This document shows, one piece after another, positions 1 to 5,808 of a stretch of DNA of 14,635 bases. Positions within the stretch are counted from its first letter, which is position 1. The number at the start of each line of letters is the position of its first letter. The stretch covers positions 4,043 to 18,677 of the forward strand of contig DORQ01000031.1 of NCBI GenBank assembly GCA_003514205.1, in the 5' to 3' direction. The notes beneath the pieces are model-generated. The model was not told the DNA's origin, searched no databases, and was given only the letters and a program-made list of their open reading frames with translations. The DNA comes from Acidimicrobiaceae bacterium. Its GTDB lineage: Bacteria; Actinomycetota; Acidimicrobiia; Acidimicrobiales; Microtrichaceae. Made by a program: the position numbers and the translations under genes.

Positions 1-47
1 CGTATGCAGCTTGGGAAGCTGCCGTTCTACCATTGAACTACACCCGC
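1..47 (-). tRNA. tRNA-Gly (anticodon CCC), 3' part missing at window edge
   Basis: Read on the minus strand from 47, the sequence gives a 7-nt acceptor strand (GCGGGTG), the usual TA, a D arm with a 4-bp stem (GTTC/GAAC) around AATGGTA, and a 5-bp anticodon stem (GCAGC/GCTGC). The 7-nt loop is TTCCCAA, which places anticodon CCC at complement(13..15), reading glycine GGG codons. The variable region begins before the window ends, so the T arm and 3' acceptor strand are outside. The anticodon arm and D arm are complete and fit tRNA geometry well. Confidence 0.93.
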
Positions 48-61
48 AGAACCGATTCGCC

Positions 62-91
62 ACTGTAGTCACCATAGCGTCGTTCTGCCAT
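62..91 (-). promoter_or_regulatory. possible promoter of the tRNA-Gly
   Basis: On the minus strand, TACAGT (complement 62..67) lies 14 nt upstream of the tRNA 5' end. A weak -35-like ATGGCA (complement 86..91) lies 18 nt further up. The -10 matches TAnnnT but the -35 matches only four of six consensus bases. It overlaps the CATAGCG repeats, which could be an operator or chance. Confidence 0.25.
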
Positions 92-120
92 AGCGGCGGT
101 GCGAAGCAACGGGCGCTATG
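72..120. repeat. CCATAGCG direct repeat with an inverted CGCTATG copy
   Basis: CCATAGCG occurs at 72-79 and again at 88-95, exactly 16 bp apart. The reverse complement CGCTATG occurs at 114-120, giving a possible 7-bp stem with an 18-nt loop (89-95 with 114-120). The elements lie between the end of the surface-protein gene and the tRNA. There is no T tract, so an intrinsic terminator is not convincing. An operator or a chance arrangement is possible. Confidence 0.3.
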
Positions 121-138
121 TGATGGTGTGGGTGATGA

Positions 139-2037
139 CTAGCGCTCGGTGCGACGTCGGCGACCGAGGAGCACGAGTGAGCCGATTGCCACCAACAGAC
201 TCGCTAGCACGATCAGTGGCCGGACTGTGGAACCTGTGATTGCGAGATTGGTGCTGCCAACCCGTGTGGTCGTGGTGCCCGCAACTCTCGAACCGCTGGT
301 CGTTGCACTGGTGCTTCCAACTGCTCCGTTTGCTCGATCCAGCCCGGCGCCAAGCACACCTGAAGTGTCAACAGTTTGTACACCTGAAGTCGGCTTTGGT
401 TGGACCGGCACAGCAGTGGTTGGAGCAGCGGTGCTGCCCGTCGTGCCGGTTCCGCCGACAGGATTGAGGCAGAGAGAGAAGCTCGTGGCGACCACTGAGT
501 TGTCGGTTCCATCGGGGAACACGTCTGGTCGATGGTGCGCCCTCACGCCGACGACTCCGGCGGGCAGGGTGACAGTGCCAAGCGGGCCGACCCAACTGGC
601 ATCACGCTGGCGGTCGGGAACGTCTCCGGTGTGAGCCGAGGTTGCGAGGACTGCGCCGGATGCGCTCAGGAACTGGAGGTCCCAGATCTCAGAGGTTTGG
701 GTGACTCCTTGGCGGCCCGCATAGCCATCTTGGCTGACAGCCTCAGTGATTGTGTGTGTTCCTGCAGGAATGTTGGCGCTCAGAGTTGGCGAGACCGAGG
801 TGAGCGAAACAGCAAGTCGATTCGCCGGCAGCACATACTTCACGGGCGTGGTACAGGTGTTGCCGGTGTTGCCGGTGCTCCCGGTGTTGCCGGTATTGCC
901 CGTATTGCCCGTGCTCCCGGTGTTGCCGGTATTGCCAGTGTCTGCGTGACAGATAGTGAAACTTACCGGTACCGAAGAGTTGGGCGTGCCGTCTGGGAAG
1001 ATGTCGGGCCGTTGGTGGGCTCGTGCGCCAACCACGCCTGCTGGTAGGACAACTGTGCCGAGCGGGCCGTGCCATGAGGTGCTAGCTACGTTATCCGGAA
1101 GGTCGGCAGTGTGGCCTGAGGTGGCAACGACTTCCCCCGCAGCGTTGAGGAACTCGACCTCCCAGATTTCTGACAGCTGGGTTACGAGTTCGCGACCTGC
1201 GTAGCCGTCTCGGGACAGGGCATCGGAGATGAAGTAGGTGCCTGCAGGCAGTGAAACAGGGACAATCGCCGTGTATTGGTTCCACGTGGAGAGTCGAGTT
1301 TCTTCGAAGTAGTAGGTGGTTCCGCCGGTGCATGTTCCGCCAGCGCCTCCGGACACAATCAGGGTTCCGCAGCGGCTACTGACAATCTGGCCAGACTTGT
1401 CGGTTCCGGTCTCCACGATTTTGTAGGTCCCATCAATCATTGTGGACGGGATCGTGAACGTGATCTTGTCTGGGTTCGGGTAGGGGCCTGTGTACACAAC
1501 CACCGTCGGCTGGCCGGGGCTTGTTGGCACGATTGACACCGTGATTGGCTTGGACTTGTCGAACTGCTTGTTCAGCAGCTTCCACTCGACAACGTCGCCA
1601 CGCTTTTGGGTGATGGTCTTCGCGCCGGTGCACTCGCCCGTCGGGTAACGGACAATGATTGTTGCGGTTGCAGGATTCGGGCAGTACGGGGAGGTCACCG
1701 AGATGGTGTAGGTCCCTTCAGGAAGGTTCGCCGGAACGGTGACTGTGGCAGAGAACTTGCCATTCGATCCGGCCGTCGCTGTGCCGAGTGTGATGGGTGA
1801 ACCCCCTGGGACCAGCAATGAAATGGTCACCGTGTCTCCGGGGGCTGCTGTCCCGCTGACCGTAACGGTGGAGCCTGGCACAATCGTGCTTTGAGAGAGT
1901 GAGATGCCGGTGGGTGCATATTCCGAACAGCTCGCAACGGCGGGAGCAGCCGGCGCGGCTGACGCCGGACTGGCAATCCCCACAAGAGGGAGACCAAGTA
2001 GCCCGATAACCACCGCTGCTTTGAGTGTTCGTTTCAC
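139..2037 (-). CDS. secreted Ig-like surface protein with LAxTG cell-wall sorting signal
   Basis: This is a 632-residue predicted wall-anchored surface protein. Residues 1-27 form a signal peptide (MKRTLK, hydrophobic core, then SPASA just before the likely cleavage site). Residues 37-130 and about 136-230 look like two Ig-like beta domains. Residues 236-363 and 395-523 are two copies of one Cys-bracketed domain, sharing DGYAGR, TSEIW or LSEIW, GPLGTV, LPAGVVG and RPDxFPDGT at a fixed 160-residue offset. They are joined by a Gly-Asn-Thr/Gly-Ser-Thr linker (367-394). A Thr/Ser/Gly-rich stalk leads to LAITG (598-602), a membrane helix (607-624) and RRRR, the layout of a sortase substrate; LAxTG is the form associated with class E sortases. 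The start is GTG, with AAGGCGGA about 12 nt upstream. Ligand and role (adhesion or coat) are unknown, and no sortase gene is in the window. Confidence 0.85.
   Translation of the reverse strand: MKRTLKAAVVIGLLGLPLVGIASPASAAPAAPAVASCSEYAPTGISLSQSTIVPGSTVTVSGTAAPGDTVTISLLVPGGSPITLGTATAGSNGKFSATVTVPANLPEGTYTISVTSPYCPNPATATIIVRYPTGECTGAKTITQKRGDVVEWKLLNKQFDKSKPITVSIVPTSPGQPTVVVYTGPYPNPDKITFTIPSTMIDGTYKIVETGTDKSGQIVSSRCGTLIVSGGAGGTCTGGTTYYFEETRLSTWNQYTAIVPVSLPAGTYFISDALSRDGYAGRELVTQLSEIWEVEFLNAAGEVVATSGHTADLPDNVASTSWHGPLGTVVLPAGVVGARAHQRPDIFPDGTPNSSVPVSFTICHADTGNTGNTGSTGNTGNTGNTGSTGNTGNTCTTPVKYVLPANRLAVSLTSVSPTLSANIPAGTHTITEAVSQDGYAGRQGVTQTSEIWDLQFLSASGAVLATSAHTGDVPDRQRDASWVGPLGTVTLPAGVVGVRAHHRPDVFPDGTDNSVVATSFSLCLNPVGGTGTTGSTAAPTTAVPVQPKPTSGVQTVDTSGVLGAGLDRANGAVGSTSATTSGSRVAGTTTTRVGSTNLAITGSTVRPLIVLASLLVAIGSLVLLGRRRRTER
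469..1332 (-). repeat. intragenic domain duplication in the surface protein
   Basis: Two homologous coding blocks lie at 949-1332 (residues 236-363) and 469-855 (residues 395-523). Each begins and ends with a cysteine, suggesting one disulfide per domain. The best conserved stretches are DGYAGR..VTQ.SEIW, followed by a GHT/AHT motif and DxPD, then GPLGTV.LPAGVVG.RAH. The two copies differ at many positions, so the duplication is not recent or is under divergent selection. I do not recognise the domain family. Confidence 0.85.
856..939 (-). repeat. 9-bp tandem repeat encoding (Gly-Asn/Ser-Thr)n linker
   Basis: About nine units of a 9-bp motif (GTGTTGCCG-like on the plus strand) run head to tail inside the surface-protein gene. 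They translate to Thr-Gly-Asn and Thr-Gly-Ser triplets at residues 367-394. Because the unit is a multiple of three, gain or loss of units would change linker length without a frameshift. It separates the two duplicated domains and is not a CRISPR array (no spacers). Confidence 0.9.
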
Positions 2038-2165
2038 GAGAGAGTCCGCCTTGAAATGTCGACTGTGGGGTCACTGCACAGGAGATTTCCAACCCCGTCA
2101 TAGAGTCTCATCGATTCTGGGCTCTCAGTAAAGCGCAAATGGGCAGATTCGAGAGAATTGCTCAG

Positions 2166-4580
2166 CTAGATCGCGCGGAGAGCGATCGTTGAGTGCTGAT
2201 TCTCGCTCAGAGTGATGGTAGCCACGTTCTCGGCAACGGTGACGCCATCTCCGGGCTCTAGGTCGCTGTCGCGGGCAGTGAGGCTGATCTGTGTCGATTC
2301 GGGAATCAGCGTCGGTTGCTTTACCACGTCGAGGCGATAAAGGTCGCCGACCGCCACTTGGCCTTTGAGGTGATACTTCAGGGTCAGGGTGCCGCCAGGC
2401 GGAATGACGGCTCGGGCTTCATGTCGCCAGTAGCCGAGTTCTCGCTGGGAGTTTGTGGCAACCTGCTCGCCGTTGATTGTCACCTCAGAGAGCTCAAAAG
2501 GTGACAGAACTGCGACGTCGGTGACGTTCGATCCATCAGGCTCGCCTTGTTGATTCCCGATGACATATGCGGGTAGGCCACTTGTTGGTGCCTCATTCTG
2601 AAGGATCACGGAGGCGGTTGAGCTGACCTCGCCAGTGGCTGGATCCCAGGTTGCTGAGTAGGACACTGTTCTGCGGAGAAAGCGATCGATTTTGGAAGGA
2701 TTCGCATTCCGGTTGGTGACAGCCAGAAAGTCGGCACCTCGAACGGCTGCGACCGGCCGGTTCGCTCGAAGTCTGTTGAGGAGCCGTTCGTCCTCAGGGT
2801 GGATGCTGATGAAGCGAAGGCGGCCGGTACTTACGAGCGGCGAGAAGAGATCGGCAAGCCGCTTAGGTCCGGGAAGCGTGGTTGCGGTGAACGTTTGGAA
2901 GATGTCTTTCGTGAGGTCTTCGAGGGCACCTTGACCAGTTGTCTGTTGGTCGTAAGCGGTGTATTGGCCAAGCGTGAGGAACTCGACGGCGTTGCCTGCA
3001 TCAATTGTGGTCTTCAGTAATGGCAGTGGCCGCGGCCCAGTGATGGCGAGCAACGCAGCGAGCACCTCTGGATCGGCGTACGCCACTCCATCCAGCGGCT
3101 TGCCGGTCTTGGAGCTATACAGGCTTGCCGCCAACGTTGCGTCGGTCTGAAAGTCGAGCGATGCTCCCCAGTTCTGAGGAAACGAAGCCGGCCGAAGTGC
3201 CAAGACACTCAACGGGAATGCGTTCTCCTCGGCCAATGAAGCCTCAAGCTCTGGTTGCGCGAGGTCAAGTGGTGATCCGACCTCCTCAAGTGTCATTCGA
3301 CCGTCTTCAAAGGACAGGACTGCGTAGTTGCCGATGTGTCCGCCAAGGTCGCGAAGCTCAGAGGGGCTTCCGAGAAGAAAGAGGTACCGTCGAGATCCCT
3401 GAGCGCCAAGCACAGCAGGCGCGTCCGACACGGCTATGGAGGCAAGTTGCGCTTGTGATGTGAATCCAGATGTCTTGTCCTCGAACTCCTGTACCTTCTC
3501 TGCAAGTAGTGGGATGATCCAGGGCGAATCGAGGCTGGCTACTTCAGCGGTGACTTGTTCGAGTTCGTCGGCGACTTTCCTCACTGGCGGGCCGAGTTCA
3601 TTCAGTGCGCTCAGGTTTATCCCGCCGCCTTCCTGGCGCAGTCGGTCGTAGTCAATGGAAGTTGTGGCAGAGGCTGCCGTGCTCGTCAGTCTGGCTCCAG
3701 ATTCGGCCAGGATGTCTACGGACCGCAGATTGTGGGAGAGCCCGGGGACCGCTCGTGCGGGTGCGTAGAACCAGGCCCGAGATTCTTCCGCCACCTCGGT
3801 GAACTGTCGAGATGCCTCCAGGAGTCTGTTTGAGGCATCGGTAGTGTCCCCCCTGGACCCGGCGCTGATGCCAGCGGTTGTCTCTGCGACTGCTCTTTGA
3901 AGGGGTAGGCGGTAACGAAGGGCCTGATATCCCGCCATGGCAGCGCCAAGGACGAAGAGGCCCAGGATCGCGAATGCGGCGATCCGTAGGTAACGGCGAG
4001 TGTTGCTGCGTTGTAGCGAGTATGCCGACCAGAGGACTGGGCACGCAGCCAATGCGGCTAGTAGCGCACTTGATCCCTCAAACCAGCCGGTGCTCATTCT
4101 GAGAAGGGAGAAACCAATGAGCGCACCGCACAACGCCCCGGCTCTGCGGTCACGCGTGTTGCGGCTGGCGAGCCAGACCACGATTGCGAGAGCACTCGCT
4201 CCAGCGAGGAGGGCAATTCCCAGTGATCCGACAGCGGCAATAGCGCTAGCAATGATGAGGCTCCACCGCCGGGAACGGGATGCTGACCACGCAAGCAGCG
4301 CCACGAATCCTGCTCGATAGAAGGCGTCGTAGATTGCGGATCCGGTGGGTTGTCCGGGGCTCAGAAGACCGATAACCGCCGCAACACCCACAATTGCTCG
4401 GGTAACAGTAAGGTTGATCTCTTTTGAGGTCCGCGGCGATTGACGAGGTGCGGAGATCGTCTCAGCCAAGTCCTGCTGGATAGCGGCAGGCTCGCTCATG
4501 GGTTGTTGCCGCAACTGAGCGTACATATGGCGATCAGTTTCGTGTATGCCCACATCGTTGTCATTGGGCAATTCCCTCAC
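2166..4580 (-). CDS. DUF4012 domain membrane protein
   Basis: This 804-residue protein has a hydrophilic N-terminus (1-55), a hydrophobic region with about six to seven predicted membrane helices (about 58-75, 85-100, 107-137, 148-163, 170-187, 197-220) and a long extracytoplasmic part. Residues 397-429 carry the DUF4012 signature: RYLFLL, then SELRDLGGHIGNYA, then FEDGRM. This resembles the family pattern RYLvl..n..ElR.tGGfiG. The family has no established activity; in actinobacteria it is often found near exopolysaccharide or envelope genes, and here it sits next to the surface-protein gene on the same strand. Start choice is open: GTG at 4580 (used here), ATG at 4526 or ATG at 4499; none has a strong Shine-Dalgarno. 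A TACGAT box at complement(4594..4599) favours the GTG. The 128 bp to the next gene downstream shows no terminator. Confidence 0.8.
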   Translation of the reverse strand: MRELPNDNDVGIHETDRHMYAQLRQQPMSEPAAIQQDLAETISAPRQSPRTSKEINLTVTRAIVGVAAVIGLLSPGQPTGSAIYDAFYRAGFVALLAWSASRSRRWSLIIASAIAAVGSLGIALLAGASALAIVVWLASRNTRDRRAGALCGALIGFSLLRMSTGWFEGSSALLAALAACPVLWSAYSLQRSNTRRYLRIAAFAILGLFVLGAAMAGYQALRYRLPLQRAVAETTAGISAGSRGDTTDASNRLLEASRQFTEVAEESRAWFYAPARAVPGLSHNLRSVDILAESGARLTSTAASATTSIDYDRLRQEGGGINLSALNELGPPVRKVADELEQVTAEVASLDSPWIIPLLAEKVQEFEDKTSGFTSQAQLASIAVSDAPAVLGAQGSRRYLFLLGSPSELRDLGGHIGNYAVLSFEDGRMTLEEVGSPLDLAQPELEASLAEENAFPLSVLALRPASFPQNWGASLDFQTDATLAASLYSSKTGKPLDGVAYADPEVLAALLAITGPRPLPLLKTTIDAGNAVEFLTLGQYTAYDQQTTGQGALEDLTKDIFQTFTATTLPGPKRLADLFSPLVSTGRLRFISIHPEDERLLNRLRANRPVAAVRGADFLAVTNRNANPSKIDRFLRRTVSYSATWDPATGEVSSTASVILQNEAPTSGLPAYVIGNQQGEPDGSNVTDVAVLSPFELSEVTINGEQVATNSQRELGYWRHEARAVIPPGGTLTLKYHLKGQVAVGDLYRLDVVKQPTLIPESTQISLTARDSDLEPGDGVTVAENVATITLSENQHSTIALRAI

Positions 4581-4632
4581 TCGACGAGAGAAGATCGTAG
4601 CTCCCGAACTCTCAACTACCTCGAGATCAGGC

Positions 4633-4638
4633 TACCGT
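4633..4638 (+). promoter_or_regulatory. possible -10 box of dcd (leaderless)
   Basis: TACCGT fits TAnnnT and ends 7 nt before the ATG at 4646, which would place transcription start at or next to the start codon. No Shine-Dalgarno is present upstream of this ATG. No good -35 is seen. The 65-bp divergent gap must also hold the DUF4012 promoter. Confidence 0.35.
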
Positions 4639-4645
4639 TCTTCCG

Positions 4646-5209
4646 ATGATTCTCTCTGACCGCACGATTACCGACGCAGTCTCCACCGGTCGAATACTGA
4701 TCGATCCATTCAATCCCGAGTATGTTCAGCCCTCTTCGGTGGACCTCACCCTCGATCACAGGTTTCTGGTCTTCAGAAATCACACTCGAGCAGTGATCGA
4801 TGTGAAGGAAGATGTGACCGATCTGACCGAACTCGTCGAGATCGAACAGGACGGGGTCTTTCTTCTCCACCCAGGGGAGTTTGTCCTCGGCTCCACTGCT
4901 GAGCGGATCGGCCTCCCAGACGATCTCGTGGGAAGAATTGAGGGGAAGAGCTCATTGGGTCGTCTCGGGCTCCTCATCCACACCACAGCAGGATTCGTCG
5001 ACGCGGGGTTCCAGGGATTCATCACCTTGGAGCTCTCAAACGTGGCATCCCTTCCCATCACCCTGTATCCAGGAATGCGAATCGGCCAGATTTCATTCCT
5101 GCAGATGACCACTGTGGCTGACAAGCCGTATGGGAGCTCGGCACTGGGCTCCAAGTACAGCGGGCAAGTGGGGCCAACTGCCAGCCAGTATTGGAAGAAC
5201 TTCCAGTAA
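4646..5209 (+). CDS. dcd: dCTP deaminase
   Basis: The 187-residue cytoplasmic enzyme deaminates dCTP towards dUMP for thymidylate synthesis. It opens with MILSDRTI and QPSSVDL. It carries the active-site block GKSSLGRLGLL (100-110), HTTAGFVDAGFQG (112-124) and TLELSN (127-132). Aligning by eye with E. coli Dcd, Ser102, Arg106 and catalytic Glu129 match its Ser111, Arg115 and Glu138. The C-terminal GSKYSGQVGPT nucleotide lid is present. Length and sequence are very close to the mycobacterial Dcd, which is bifunctional (dUMP-forming, deaminase plus diphosphatase), so the same activity is likely here, but this is inference. It is transcribed divergently from the DUF4012 gene and ends 23 bp from a convergent gene. 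The ATG start is fixed by the conserved MxLSD N-terminus. Confidence 0.96.
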   Translation: MILSDRTITDAVSTGRILIDPFNPEYVQPSSVDLTLDHRFLVFRNHTRAVIDVKEDVTDLTELVEIEQDGVFLLHPGEFVLGSTAERIGLPDDLVGRIEGKSSLGRLGLLIHTTAGFVDAGFQGFITLELSNVASLPITLYPGMRIGQISFLQMTTVADKPYGSSALGSKYSGQVGPTASQYWKNFQ

Positions 5210-5232
5210 TTCCGTTGGCGAGGCGTCGGCCT

Positions 5233-5808
5233 CTAGTGGAATGAAACTAAGGCGGAATCGGTATCGCTGCTGATGACGTCGGTCGTCGGGCGCTCGGCGC
5301 TGTCGCGGATCGCGTCGATGTTTTGACGTCGATAGAGCGGACGGTCGCCATCGGGTCTCAGCGCTGCAGCAATGACAAGCTCGACCATCTCTGAGGCGTT
5401 GAAGGGCCTGAGAAGCACGTCGTCCACGCCAGACTGCCAGGTGAATAGCTGCTGCTTTGGCGTGTCGATGATCAGGACGACCCGTGTGGACATGACGGCT
5501 GTCTGGGGGTGATTACGAACTGAATCCAAAAGCTTCAAGCACGCACTGGTTCCGGCGATTGAGAAGCTTGCTAAGAGCACCGAGATCGGTTCAGGCTCAT
5601 TTGCTAACGCTATGAGCGCAACCTGATGGTCGCCGACCTCAGCAACTTCAAACCCTTCTCGACGTAGGAGTTTTCCGTAGAGCCGCGCTGCATCAGGATC
5701 ATCGTCGACAATCAGAACTCGGTACTGTGTCGGCTTCGGCTGTTTCTCAGTCTTTGATTGACGTTTCAGCAACGGGGGCGCTCTCAGAATCTTGGCGTTC
5801 GAGTGCAT
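5233..5808 (-). CDS. degenerate response-regulator receiver (pseudo-receiver) protein
   Basis: This 191-residue protein has one receiver-like fold (about 28-150) and no DNA-binding output domain. VLIVDDDPDA (31-40) supplies the acidic pocket (Asp35-37). The beta-3 strand reads SVLLASFSIAG, putting Ala80 where the phosphorylated Asp should be, and the usual Lys of the KPF motif is Arg134 (LLRPF). It is therefore probably not phosphorylated in the normal way. The tail (151-191) is polar and unrecognised. It follows the EtfD-like gene on the same strand and overlaps its end by 62 bp if the ATG at 5808 is used. A TTG at 5772, preceded by GAGAGCG, is an alternative start with a 26-bp overlap. Overlap suggests co-transcription. 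Role unknown; an adaptor or sensor by protein contact is possible. Confidence 0.75.
   Translation of the reverse strand: MHSNAKILRAPPLLKRQSKTEKQPKPTQYRVLIVDDDPDAARLYGKLLRREGFEVAEVGDHQVALIALANEPEPISVLLASFSIAGTSACLKLLDSVRNHPQTAVMSTRVVLIIDTPKQQLFTWQSGVDDVLLRPFNASEMVELVIAAALRPDGDRPLYRRQNIDAIRDSAERPTTDVISSDTDSALVSFH

Noticed and set aside
856..939. CRISPR-like array
   Set aside because: The unit is 9 bp with no spacers and lies within a coding frame.
746..949. plus-strand frame ending in a long Val-Leu-Pro repeat
   Set aside because: It is the reverse reading of the Gly-Asn-Thr linker repeat in the surface protein; no start signal.
5220..5233. GAGGC-GTCG-GCCTC hairpin between the convergent dcd and receiver genes as a two-way terminator
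   Set aside because: Only a 5-bp stem with no T tract on either side, and it touches the receiver stop codon; too weak to annotate.
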